Shown: positions 28,701-37,216, numbered from the stretch's first letter. The stretch: DNA of 64,000 nt from Bacteroidota bacterium (GCA_017860455.1 JAGDMF010000007.1:1-64000); one strand, 5' to 3'. Numbers and translations are program-made. The notes: generated by a model not told the origin, from the letters alone.

Positions 28701-29648
28701 GATACAGCCTGGGTGATATCCAATACAATAAGTGCTGGAGGTTTACAAGCTGCTGAATCAGGTGTAATAACTCACCTACAACAATCCAGTATGTATTGGC
28801 AAAAAAATATTGTAGTAGATGGCGAAATCAGCTTCCAAAGAAAAGTTTCTTCTGAAAATACTTATGATTTCCTCCGTTTCTTTATCGATGGAGTGAAGAA
28901 AGCAGAATGGAGCGGAGAACAAAATTGGGCTTTAGTTTCATACCCTGTTACAGCTGGGAACCACTTATTCCAATGGCAATATTATAAAGATTTATCTGTA
29001 AATACCGGAAGTGATAAAGCCTGGGTTGATGATATCTGTTTCCCAACAGATAATAGTGCAATCCCCACTTTAAGTGTAACTCCTGAAACGGTTTATATTG
29101 AATTACCTATGGGCTCCACTTTAGATTCAAATGTAACATTAACCTCTACAACACCTATATATGCCATTTTTACCAATACTATATCAGATACACTTAATAA
29201 TCCTGTAAACTGGTGTACGTTAAATTATCCAAACGGGAGTGTCAACAGTCTGCAATCCAGACAAATAAGATTATCTTTCAACACCCGAAACAAAGTAGTA
29301 GGCGAAGTTTATCTTGCCAATTTGACTACCAATGTGACTGATGGAAATCAGGTGATTACACCTATTCAGATGAAAGTTGTGTCTGGATTAGGAGTAGATG
29401 ATAATAACATCTCCAATGTTTCTTTAGTTTATCCAAATCCTACCAAAGACTTCATAACCATAAGTAACAAGGATCAAATCATCGAATCTGTTCAGGTTTT
29501 TGATGTAAATGGGAAACTATTATGGGAACAATCTGTAAATCAAAATATGGTTGATCTTAACCTTAGTTCAATCAGTTCCGGAATTTACTTTGTGAAAATC
29601 ACAACTGAAAACCAAGCAGTTCAAAATGTAAAAGTGATCAAAAACTAA
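25731..29648 (+). CDS. T9SS-secreted papain-like cysteine peptidase (1305 aa)
   Basis: A larger paralogue of the protein at 10191-12650, clearly similar over about 750 residues. It has a signal peptide ending near GYSQ (residue 20) and a papain-like core with inferred Q82, C87 (LECGQAST), H252 (NHSQTIVGYND) and N299 (CNSFGTGWGNNGF). Two EF-hand-like loops (from D266 and D278, DINGDGVLNVKDWE) lie between His and Asn. It adds a further region (about 775-1215) of beta-rich, probably adhesive or carbohydrate-binding domains absent from the shorter paralogue. The T9SS type A sorting domain occupies about 1225-1305 (VYPNPTKDF...SGIYFVKI). An MBOAT and an AlgX-like gene follow. Substrate unknown. 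Confidence 0.82.
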   Translation: MKKFLSVILFVILTYSGYSQQPVNEIFLDSLYSIAPQLLSVKDQSILQDLPVFSMDVVQRNSSIPSMVDNSQTYYFPYIFYQSALECGQASTLTYLFTYELAVRRNRFVLFDNPIYTYHIPSHFAWNFCNGGASSGVSAMDTWQVIRTAGSPFTPDWGTSYAAGGASKWISGYDKYYRAMQNRIVDMYAIPTTTAEGINTLRHWIANHCTGEGQGGMAHFYCTYQGTNGTLPAGTPEGGKAVMTTFSSYVNHSQTIVGYNDSIRYDYNGDGQYTNNIDINGDGVLNVKDWEIGGVIFCNSFGTGWGNNGFAYLPYKKLAETHTENGGIWNACVYIVNLRDEVFPQITYKATIKHDKRGMIRLTAGINPDINATTPSTTIGFNVFNFQGGEMSMQGGSLEADKILELGLDVTPLLNSMEPGAPYKFFLGVTENDPSGTGTGQIANFSVMDYTGSTPVEIPCNSTNTVIANNTTTYLGVSHTLNFTKPNITTDTVTVSAFENFSKQLEAENGVPPYRWELSHEYNLEEFTAPYPTNDGTVVSLSSTDNGYATIPLPFSFPFFETKYNQIVVFADGYIAFRYDTYNWPFLKDADNQLRTSRFIGPFRGDLVVSSLKKTSDANSITLTFSANIKSQTANSVKFTVKLYNTGVIEYYYGDMSYTGSSFISVLSRGDAIIFAKTAISGVPAASCANRNFRFTPPPSIAGLTLTRTGELTGRMDMALDHVPVAVTCCDNNEVRTTKIINFSSTYNSALLISNIDVNANGSTNICAGDTVILSVTVRNVDTIGLDGCNLKFSIQDDYITLLDSTEYFGYIAGGNEYILNNSIKFVVDGTTPNNYNAEFATLITTSSNINSSGVQNFIIKGRDIDVIDFSLVSGNNNVFDPGENSNFTVVAKNTGASEINNLRFVVHFAEPELTPTVAQVDITTLGIDATTNLPFEIGVNNNFVSGTTVDALIDVYINNNFFKTIIITLVGESNCFGFEDGFPAPITFSDTAWVISNTISAGGLQAAESGVITHLQQSSMYWQKNIVVDGEISFQRKVSSENTYDFLRFFIDGVKKAEWSGEQNWALVSYPVTAGNHLFQWQYYKDLSVNTGSDKAWVDDICFPTDNSAIPTLSVTPETVYIELPMGSTLDSNVTLTSTTPIYAIFTNTISDTLNNPVNWCTLNYPNGSVNSLQSRQIRLSFNTRNKVVGEVYLANLTTNVTDGNQVITPIQMKVVSGLGVDDNNISNVSLVYPNPTKDFITISNKDQIIESVQVFDVNGKLLWEQSVNQNMVDLNLSSISSGIYFVKITTENQAVQNVKVIKN

Positions 29649-29666
29649 TTGCTGCCACTCTGACTA

Positions 29667-31088
29667 ATGGTTTTCTCTACTCCTCTATTCCTGTTCTACT
29701 TTTTACCTGTATTTTTGGTATTGTATTACATCTCCAATCATAAAATTCAAAATATTTTATTATTGGTTTTTAGTATTTTCTTCTACACCTGGGGCGCCCC
29801 TAAGTTTATCCTGATTGTTCTTGGTTCATTGCTGATCGACTTTTATATCATCAAAAAGATGAGCCACTATGAAGGGAATAAAAGAAGATGGTTCCTAATC
29901 GCTTCCATTATTTTAAATACAGGTTTTCTGTTGTATTTTAAATATGCCAATTTCTTTGTTGAAAATGTGAATAGCATCATGAGTTGGTTTGGAATAGAAG
30001 CTGTTTCGTGGACCAAAGTGTTACTACCGATTGGAATCTCGTTTTTTACATTCCAAAAAATGTCCTACACGATTGATGTGTATCGCAAAAATGGAAATCC
30101 ATTGAAAACGGTTTTTGATTATGCTCTTTACATTCTAATGTTTCCACAACTTATTGCAGGTCCAATCGTTAGATACAAAGAAGTGGAATCACAATTATAC
30201 GATAGATCTCAAAATAATGGATTCGATAATCGTTTAGTTGGATTTATACGATTTTCAATTGGGCTTTCCAAAAAAGTTTTAATTGCTAATGTATTGGCGG
30301 AACAAGCGGATGCCATTTTTGCAGTATCACCCGATTATTTCTCTACGGGAACAGCATGGATAGGATTATTAGCATATACATTCCAGATCTATTTTGATTT
30401 CTCTGGATATTCAGATATGGCATTAGGAATTGGAAAAATGATAGGATACGAATTTCCTGAAAATTTTAATTTCCCCTACATTTCACAGAGTATTTCAGAG
30501 TTTTGGAGAAGATGGCATATCACTTTAGGAAACTGGATGAAAGATTATCTTTATATTCCATTGGGTGGAAATCGGGTTAAAATTCAAAGGATATATCTAA
30601 ATCTGATCATCGTTTTTACCATTTCCGGTTTTTGGCATGGTGCAGCCTGGACATTCATTGCCTGGGGTGCTTATCATGGCATTTTCCTGATTGCTGATCG
30701 GGTTTTTCTTCTCAAAATTCTTCAAAAAATCGGTAAAATACCTGCAACCATCATCACATTCTTCTTTGCAATCATGGGATGGGTTCTGTTTCGTTCCGAA
30801 TCAATCTCTTATGCGATAAGTTTTTATCGGAAACTGTTCAGCTTTGACAATCGTATGGATGAATTCTATTTTGATAGCCGATTAGTTACTATTCTTTCTT
30901 TGGCTGCTCTTTTCTCTTTTATGGGAATTATTAAAAAAGTGGAACTCTATCAATATGATCTTTATAATAAAAATATAAAACTTAAACCTTTAATTGTCTC
31001 CGTTTTATGTGCTGTTGTTTTATATGTTTTATGCGGAGGTTCTTTGATGGCAGGAGGTTTTAATCCTTTTATCTACTTCAGATTTTAA
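29667..31088 (+). CDS. MBOAT family O-acyltransferase (AlgI-like)
   Basis: A 473-residue polytopic MBOAT protein with H324 in SGFWHGAAWTF and H284 in RRWHITLGNW; PIGISFFTFQKMSYTIDVYR and YFDFSGYSDMALG are AlgI-group hallmarks. With the next gene (AlgX/AlgJ-like) it forms the classic pair for O-acetylating an exported polysaccharide in the periplasm. No carrier-protein gene lies next to it, unlike the other MBOAT in the window. It starts 18 bases after the peptidase stop. Confidence 0.92.
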   Translation: MVFSTPLFLFYFLPVFLVLYYISNHKIQNILLLVFSIFFYTWGAPKFILIVLGSLLIDFYIIKKMSHYEGNKRRWFLIASIILNTGFLLYFKYANFFVENVNSIMSWFGIEAVSWTKVLLPIGISFFTFQKMSYTIDVYRKNGNPLKTVFDYALYILMFPQLIAGPIVRYKEVESQLYDRSQNNGFDNRLVGFIRFSIGLSKKVLIANVLAEQADAIFAVSPDYFSTGTAWIGLLAYTFQIYFDFSGYSDMALGIGKMIGYEFPENFNFPYISQSISEFWRRWHITLGNWMKDYLYIPLGGNRVKIQRIYLNLIIVFTISGFWHGAAWTFIAWGAYHGIFLIADRVFLLKILQKIGKIPATIITFFFAIMGWVLFRSESISYAISFYRKLFSFDNRMDEFYFDSRLVTILSLAALFSFMGIIKKVELYQYDLYNKNIKLKPLIVSVLCAVVLYVLCGGSLMAGGFNPFIYFRF

Positions 31089-31096
31089 TTGTAACT

Positions 31097-32410
31097 ATGA
31101 CAAAAATTAGAGATTCTTTTAACAATAGAAATTTGATCACTAAAATATTTTTTGGGGTTATCCTTTTTGTTTTATTGATTCCTGTAGGATTTTCATGGTT
31201 CAAACATGGATATGGTCCTGAATTAAACAGCATCAATAGATCGAAAGTATCAATCAAAGATCTAACTTTAAAAGATTTTATCAATAATAGTTTTCAGGAT
31301 AAAATGGAATCTGCCTGTAAAAACCCCATCTCTTTTGGAAACTATTGGGTACGGTTTCACAATGAATGGCAATATAGGTTATTCAGAGCATCCAAAACTG
31401 AAAAACTGATATTAGGGAAAGAGGATTATTTCTATGAAGAGATGTATATTACAGAATATCTTGGGCATAATTTTATCGGGGATCAACTGATGAAAAAACG
31501 GGTTGAAGAGTTGAAAAATCTTCAGGATATCCTAAAAAAAGAGTATCAAATTGATTTAATTCCTGTTATTGAACCCGGTAAAGCGTATTTTAGCCCGGAA
31601 TTTATACCGGACAGATACCGTCCCGACCAAAAAGGGCGTTCCAATTATGAAAGTTTTATTGATTGGTCTAAAAAACTTGGAGTTACCTATTTAGATATTA
31701 ATCAATATTTTAGAGAATTAAAAAAGAATGCTCCTCATCTGTTGTATTCAAAATATGGAGTTCATTGGAGTACTTTTGGATTGTGGAAAGCTGCTGATAC
31801 TTTAACTCATTTCATAGAAAATCAATGTAACATCAATTTACCGAAGATCATCCATTTGGGAGATACCAATTCCACATTCAACAAAGACTTGGATTTTGAT
31901 TTAGAGCCACCTATGAATTTGTTATGTGAACTTCCTCATGAAAAGATGAATTTTCCTATCAAAAAAATAGTGGCAAGCAACAACTCAACAAGACCTAAAG
32001 TATTAACTATTGGCGATAGTTACTATTGGGGACTGATCAATTCAGGATACACCGAACAAATGTTTTCTCAGCACGACTATTGGTATTACAATAAAACAAA
32101 ATGGCCCAATATTTGGGCATGGAACGATACCGTTAATATATCACAGTTAAAGCAACAGGTTTTGGAGCATCAGATCGTATTGATCATGATCACGGATGCT
32201 AACATATACAAATTTGGATGGGAGTTTTTAGAACAAGCATTAGTACAATTTGCCCCTAACACCAAAATAGATCCTGATTTACTGATTATCAACGATTTAT
32301 TTCGGGATAGCAACTATTACAATCAACTTCGGATTGAAGCTATTCGTCAAGGAATTTCATTTGAAAAATATCTTCAAATCAAAATTCAGGAGATTAAACA
32401 ACGAAAATAA
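31097..32410 (+). CDS. AlgX/AlgJ-like periplasmic O-acetyltransferase
   Basis: A 437-residue protein with one N-terminal membrane anchor (about residues 17-34) and an AlgX/AlgJ-type SGNH domain. Visible blocks are ILGKEDYFY (106-113), VIEPGKAYF, YGVHWSTFG with H223, and TIGDSYYWG with S308. In AlgX the histidine belongs to a D-x-H motif; here that position is G221, so the triad acid must differ or lie elsewhere. It would accept acetyl groups through the preceding MBOAT protein and place them on a surface polysaccharide. A long repeat array starts right after its stop. Confidence 0.82.
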   Translation: MTKIRDSFNNRNLITKIFFGVILFVLLIPVGFSWFKHGYGPELNSINRSKVSIKDLTLKDFINNSFQDKMESACKNPISFGNYWVRFHNEWQYRLFRASKTEKLILGKEDYFYEEMYITEYLGHNFIGDQLMKKRVEELKNLQDILKKEYQIDLIPVIEPGKAYFSPEFIPDRYRPDQKGRSNYESFIDWSKKLGVTYLDINQYFRELKKNAPHLLYSKYGVHWSTFGLWKAADTLTHFIENQCNINLPKIIHLGDTNSTFNKDLDFDLEPPMNLLCELPHEKMNFPIKKIVASNNSTRPKVLTIGDSYYWGLINSGYTEQMFSQHDYWYYNKTKWPNIWAWNDTVNISQLKQQVLEHQIVLIMITDANIYKFGWEFLEQALVQFAPNTKIDPDLLIINDLFRDSNYYNQLRIEAIRQGISFEKYLQIKIQEIKQRK

Positions 32411-32411
32411 T

Positions 32412-32613
32412 CGAATGCTCAGAATGCTCAATGTGCTCGTGTGCTCAATGTGCTCATTATTCATTATTCATTATTCATTTGCCTTTCGCCTTTCGCCTTT
32501 TGCCTTTCGCCTTTCGCCCTTCGCCTTTTGCCTTTCGCCTTTCGCCTTTCGCCTTTCGCCTTTTGCCTTTCGCCTTTCGCCTTTCGCCTTTCGCCTTTCG
32601 CCTTTCGCCTTTC
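32412..32613. repeat. Composite tandem-repeat array (octamers, ATTATTC and 19 x GCCTTTC)
   Basis: Three blocks are fused without gap: 8-9-bp units ending in TGCTC (32412-32455), three ATTATTC heptamers (32456-32476) and nineteen GCCTTTC-type heptamers (32481-32613, a few with one change). It fills the gap between two convergent genes. Read on the minus strand the order is GAAAGGC, then GAATAAT, then GAGCAC-type units, the same order as at 54335-54460. Confidence 0.93.
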
Positions 32614-32620
32614 GCCTTAA

Positions 32621-34261
32621 TTAAATTCCATAAACTTCTTTAATCGCATCAGAGGTTCTTTCAAAGATTTTATTTTCAGTTAATTTTATTTTATAGAATG
32701 GCTCATTTTCAATGGCTTTCAAAATCAACTCATTAACACCGGCAAGGTAAACTGTTTCGTTTGAAGCTTTTAATATCTCAACCAACTCACCCAAATATTC
32801 TACACCGTCATTATCCGCATAAAAAGCATTTCTAAGAGAGATAACGACATATTTATTATTGATTATTTTATTTACTGTTTCAATATGAGCTGGCATATTG
32901 ATATAAGTAAGTGTCCCGGTTATTTTATAAACTACCAGTTCTGCAGTCAATGTTTCTCTTTTGGCAACTGCAGGGCTCAATAAAGTCTCTTCCAATTTAC
33001 CATCTTTCCATAATGTAACTTCTGTACTCCCGTAAGAAACATGATTCACAAAAATAAGTAATGAAATAAAACTACCTACCAAAAGTGCAGTGATTGGATC
33101 TTCAATAACGGTAATAACTGCAACTGTTGTAGTGATAGCGAAAGCTGCTTTTTTGTTATAAATCAATTTAATAAAGTGTTTTACTTCAGACATACGGATG
33201 GCAACCACAAACAAAATAGCCCCAATGATTACCATAGGTAACATTTTAAAGAAAGTTAGTAGAAATAAGACGATGATTGCTAAAAAGAGAGCACTTATAA
33301 TACCTGAAACTCTACTGGTTGCGCCACTTTTAATGTTTAAAGCAGTTCTTGCTAAAGCAGCAGTAGCAGGTATCCCACCCATCAATCCGGAACCTAAGTT
33401 AGCGATAGAGAGTCCTAATACCTCTTTAGATCTATTGAAAGGAACCTTCGTCATCTGTTTTGCAATCTGACCAGAAAGAAGTGTTTCCAAAATACCGATC
33501 ACTGATACTGCAAACGCAGTTGACCATATTTTTTTTGTGAAAAATATGGAAGGGTTAATTTCTTTATAGAAGTTTTCGAAAAAAACAGGTTTGATATCCG
33601 CAAACTTATCAGATAGTATAGTTAATGAAAAGGTTGAGTTTGTTTTATCTAAAATAATAGCTGCAATAATTCCAATAAAAGCTATAATGATAGATCCCGG
33701 AAGTTTTTTTATTTTTTTATCCCAAAGAATGATAAACAAAACACTAAAAATGAAAATGGCAAAAACAGCCCATCGAATTTTAGAAAAGTGGGATAAAGTA
33801 GCCACAATATTATCGATCATATTCTCTGTTTTTGCAACACCTGTTACCCCTAAAATGGAGTCCAACTGTCCAAATGCAATTAAAAAAGCAACCCCTAGAG
33901 TAAATCCTTGTACAACACTTCTGGGGATAAAGATGATATACTTATCGAATTTAAAGATATAGAAAAGGAAAATGATGATACCGGCAACAATGGCGATGAT
34001 TGGTAAAGCAAAAGAGCCATTTGTTATGGCAAAAGAGATTAAAATACCTGAAAGGGCTCCGGTTGGTCCAATAATATTAAACGGACTTCCCCCTAGAAAT
34101 GCACCAATTAGACCCGCCCAAAATGCGGTTATAATCCCTTGCACAGGAGTTGCACCTGATGCAATGGCAAGTGCTAGTGATAAAGGTATGCTGATAAACG
34201 CAACTGTAAGCCCTGATTTCCAATTTAATTTTAGTTGATTTTTGAGTAATTTAGAATCCAT
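32621..34261 (-). CDS. SulP family anion transporter with STAS domain
   Basis: A 546-residue SulP/SLC26-type carrier. It opens with the typical SGLTVAFISIPLSLALAIASG (written in two parts by family alignments: helix 1 then SLALAIASG), has ten or more membrane segments and ends in a cytoplasmic STAS domain (about residues 425-546, NMPAHIETVNK...VVISLRNA). SulP proteins move sulfate, bicarbonate or other anions. There is no carbonic anhydrase or sulfate-assimilation gene beside it to decide. The repeat array lies immediately downstream. Confidence 0.9.
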   Translation of the reverse strand: MDSKLLKNQLKLNWKSGLTVAFISIPLSLALAIASGATPVQGIITAFWAGLIGAFLGGSPFNIIGPTGALSGILISFAITNGSFALPIIAIVAGIIIFLFYIFKFDKYIIFIPRSVVQGFTLGVAFLIAFGQLDSILGVTGVAKTENMIDNIVATLSHFSKIRWAVFAIFIFSVLFIILWDKKIKKLPGSIIIAFIGIIAAIILDKTNSTFSLTILSDKFADIKPVFFENFYKEINPSIFFTKKIWSTAFAVSVIGILETLLSGQIAKQMTKVPFNRSKEVLGLSIANLGSGLMGGIPATAALARTALNIKSGATSRVSGIISALFLAIIVLFLLTFFKMLPMVIIGAILFVVAIRMSEVKHFIKLIYNKKAAFAITTTVAVITVIEDPITALLVGSFISLLIFVNHVSYGSTEVTLWKDGKLEETLLSPAVAKRETLTAELVVYKITGTLTYINMPAHIETVNKIINNKYVVISLRNAFYADNDGVEYLGELVEILKASNETVYLAGVNELILKAIENEPFYKIKLTENKIFERTSDAIKEVYGI

Positions 34262-34401
34262 AATTGAAATTTTTTAAATAATAAATGACAAAATTAAAAA
34301 AATGTCAAAGTTTATAAAAAGTTATAAAATATAGATTATCAATAATTTACGAAGAGTAAATAATAAATAATGATCAATTTTTTAGATAAGAATTTGTTTG
34401 G

Positions 34402-34409
34402 CAAAGGTA
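34402..34409 (-). promoter_or_regulatory. Possible -7 element of the SulP gene
   Basis: On the minus strand TACCTTTG matches TAnnTTTG. No good -33 TTG is seen. It would give a leader of about 130 bases for the SulP gene; the rest of the 34262-34430 gap holds nothing I recognise. Confidence 0.4.
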
Positions 34410-34430
34410 ACGAAATCTTTTGAAATAGGA

Positions 34431-35321
34431 CTACTTTTCTTTGATTCTGTTATGGATCTCCTGAATTGCCAGAATATTTCTTGGTGATATTACATCTATC
34501 CATCCTGATTCAATGGGAAAGGTTCTTTTATTTTTTACTGCTTGAAGTTCGGTATAAGGGTATGTGGTAACAAAATATTGGAAATCCTCTTTTCTGACAA
34601 AAATCAGATCAGGATTTTCATCAAAAAGGAATTCTCTGCTGACACTCCATGTTTTTAGTTTTTCACCAACATTTCTTCCACCTGCCCGAATGATTATATC
34701 ATGAATGTGGGTGTTTTTGGGAGCAGTAAAATCTCCTGCAGGGCCATATCCGACAACGTAATATACTGATTTTCGTTTTTTGGTTGTGTCTATTTGAATT
34801 TGTGCCATTTGCTGTTTCAGTTCTGATACTTTTTGAAATGACAATGACTCTTTATTCACTATTTTACCCAAATTTAGGAGAGCTGAGTAGATTCCTGAAA
34901 TTTCATTTTCCTCTTTTATTGCGATCACTTTGATCCCCGATTTTTCCATTTTATCCACATCTGCTTTGGAAATAATGGAACCAATGAGTACTAGGTCGGG
35001 GTTAAAAGAGAGTAGTTTTTCAATATTAATCTGAACAAGGCCTCCTGTTTTGGGCAGTTTTTCAGTTTCTGGCGGGTATTTACAAAATTCAGAAACGGCA
35101 ACTAATTTTTGTTCTGATTCGAGTAAATAAATAAGTTCGGTAATAGCCGGTGAGAGGGAAATAATTCTAAGTGGCTCTTTTTCAAGTGTTACCGTTCTAT
35201 TGTACGAATCATGAACTTCTAAAAAGAAGCCCGCCGACTCCTTTTGGGGGGAGCGGCAGGCTACACACAGAGAAATAAAATAAAAATATACTATTACCTT
35301 TAACAGGTGGATAGCCTTCAC
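34431..35321 (-). CDS. BtuF/FepB-like substrate-binding lipoprotein
   Basis: A 296-residue class III (TroA/BtuF-fold) periplasmic binding protein. It starts with GTG and has a lipobox ending in C22 (LCVAC), so it is a lipoprotein. The blocks PLRIISLSPAITELIYLL and LLSFNPDLVLIGS are typical of cobalamin and siderophore binding proteins. It starts six bases after the mutA stop; as methylmalonyl-CoA mutase needs cobalamin, a BtuF role is attractive. Permease and ATPase genes are not beside it. Confidence 0.82.
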   Translation of the reverse strand: MKAIHLLKVIVYFYFISLCVACRSPQKESAGFFLEVHDSYNRTVTLEKEPLRIISLSPAITELIYLLESEQKLVAVSEFCKYPPETEKLPKTGGLVQINIEKLLSFNPDLVLIGSIISKADVDKMEKSGIKVIAIKEENEISGIYSALLNLGKIVNKESLSFQKVSELKQQMAQIQIDTTKKRKSVYYVVGYGPAGDFTAPKNTHIHDIIIRAGGRNVGEKLKTWSVSREFLFDENPDLIFVRKEDFQYFVTTYPYTELQAVKNKRTFPIESGWIDVISPRNILAIQEIHNRIKEK

Positions 35322-35327
35322 AACGTT

Positions 35328-37175
35328 CTAATTTAGGAGTAACTCGTTATATTTTCTGAGGGTGTCCAATACATTCACTTTTACATGAACAAAATCATCA
35401 GTACCTGCAGATTTTAGAGTTTCGATGCATTCTGAAGGGTAACCGGCGATCACAAAGAGTGCATTTTGCATTTTTTCTTTGGATAATTGTGCCGCTTGAA
35501 CACCTAAATGAGCATACTCTTCATCAGAACTGCACATTACAATAACATTGGCCTGTGCATTTTTCGCAGCTTCAATACCCTCTTCAATGGTATTAAATCC
35601 TGCATTATCAATAATTTCATAACCTGAACATCCGAAAAAGTTAGTGATAAAACCAGCTCTTGCTTGTCTCATAGCCAAATTGCCTATTTTGAACAAGAAA
35701 ACTTTTGGTCTTTCATTTTCTTTTGCAAACTGTTCAGTTGCGATTCTAAGATCTTCAAATGCTTTAGCGCCATGGTAAGATTGTAATCCGGATGAATCGG
35801 AAGCACAATATCTTTCCATTTTGTCAAGCATCATCTCATTAGTATTTGGATATTGATTGGTTCCCAATAAAATATATTTACGGGTTGCAATATCCATATT
35901 TCTTTTATTACAACTTTGTAATATTTCAGCTTTCACTTCACCATTTTCAACCAATGCAATCATCCCACCATTCTTTTCAACATGTTGGAATAATTTCCAT
36001 GCATGTTCAGCGATAGAATTGGTTAAATTTTCAATATAGTAGGAACCTGCAGCAGGATCAACAACCTGATCAAAGTAAGATTCTTTTTTAAGAATAACCT
36101 GAATATTTCTGCTGATTCTGGAAGAGAAATCATCTTCTTGTTTGTAAACCATATCAAATGGTTTCAATGCAATAGAGTCGGCCCCACCAATAGCAGCTGC
36201 CATTCCCTCTGTTGTTGATCTTAAAATATTAACATAAGGATCATACAATGTTTTATTCCAGGAAGAAGCAACGGTATTGATTTTAAGTTGATAAGCACAA
36301 TCACATTGAGGATTATACTGATCAACAATAGTTGACCAAAGTAATCTGATGGCTCTAATTTTAGCTATTTCCATGAAATAGTTGGTGCCAACTGAGAGGG
36401 TAAATTGTAATTTACGGGTAATTTCATGAACAGGAACCCCTTTTTCAGAAAGATAAGCAATATACTCCCCGGCAATTCCGAGTGCATATCCTAATTCCTG
36501 AATGATCGTTGCTCCGGCGTTATGCAATGCCAACCCGTTTACATTAATAATTCTGAACTTTTTAAGATCTTTAGTTAAATCAAGTAATTCTTGAACCTGA
36601 TCAAGATCTTCTTGTTTAGAACGGTAAAATTTACCTTGTTTTAACGCAAAAACAATAGCATCAAAGTTAATGGCTCCGATGATTGTTTCTTTATTAAAGT
36701 TATGTTTATCAATATAAGCTACAAAAAGCTTAACTAGTTCAATATAGGATTTGGAGTGGTTAAACTGTACTCCATTTTTTTCAAGATCAATACCGTTTAA
36801 AAGCAATTCCATATCAGTAGCAGAAGTGATGTCAGCACTATTAAATGCTATCATATTGGCACCTCTGGTTAAAGCATCAATGGCAATCATATTTGCTTTT
36901 TTGGGATCTTTTTCGGTAATTTCCTGAACAACTTCCCAATCATTAGTATGAGTTTTATACCCTCTGGTATAAGGAAATTCATTAGGAAGTGAGTCTAAAT
37001 AAGAGATATTCAACAGATCTTCAGCTCTATAATATGGACGAACATCAAATCCCTCATCAGTGTGCCAAACCAACTTTTTGTTATAGTCGGCACCCTTGAG
37101 ATCTTTCAAGATCACCCCTTCCCATTCTTGGGTAGAGACTTCAGGAAACTGCTGAAACAAATTTTGGTTACTCAT
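35328..37175 (-). CDS. mutA: Methylmalonyl-CoA mutase small subunit
   Basis: A 615-residue protein matching the beta (small) subunit of methylmalonyl-CoA mutase. The TIM-barrel part has PYTRG-like and GGADSIALKPFD blocks. The C-terminal flavodoxin-like domain lacks the cobalamin-ligating D-x-H-x-x-G, as expected for the small subunit, which does not bind B12. The enzyme interconverts succinyl-CoA and methylmalonyl-CoA in propionate metabolism. The large catalytic subunit gene mutB, usually directly downstream, is absent; a cobalamin-type binding protein takes its place. ATG at 37175 is used because the upstream TTG lies at the transcription start region. Confidence 0.9.
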   Translation of the reverse strand: MSNQNLFQQFPEVSTQEWEGVILKDLKGADYNKKLVWHTDEGFDVRPYYRAEDLLNISYLDSLPNEFPYTRGYKTHTNDWEVVQEITEKDPKKANMIAIDALTRGANMIAFNSADITSATDMELLLNGIDLEKNGVQFNHSKSYIELVKLFVAYIDKHNFNKETIIGAINFDAIVFALKQGKFYRSKQEDLDQVQELLDLTKDLKKFRIINVNGLALHNAGATIIQELGYALGIAGEYIAYLSEKGVPVHEITRKLQFTLSVGTNYFMEIAKIRAIRLLWSTIVDQYNPQCDCAYQLKINTVASSWNKTLYDPYVNILRSTTEGMAAAIGGADSIALKPFDMVYKQEDDFSSRISRNIQVILKKESYFDQVVDPAAGSYYIENLTNSIAEHAWKLFQHVEKNGGMIALVENGEVKAEILQSCNKRNMDIATRKYILLGTNQYPNTNEMMLDKMERYCASDSSGLQSYHGAKAFEDLRIATEQFAKENERPKVFLFKIGNLAMRQARAGFITNFFGCSGYEIIDNAGFNTIEEGIEAAKNAQANVIVMCSSDEEYAHLGVQAAQLSKEKMQNALFVIAGYPSECIETLKSAGTDDFVHVKVNVLDTLRKYNELLLN

Positions 37176-37216
37176 AACTTTTTTTAGTTCTAAAAAAATA
37201 GGACACAATCAGGCTG

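Noticed and set aside
32412-32613. CRISPR array
   Set aside because: Units are only 7-9 bp and directly contiguous, with no unique spacers, and no cas genes are in the window.
32334-32643. Two open frames encoding repeated Phe-Arg-Leu-Ser-Pro-type peptides
   Set aside because: They are read-through translations of the GCCTTTC heptamer array; they overlap the end of the AlgX-like gene, have no start context and reflect the repeat only.
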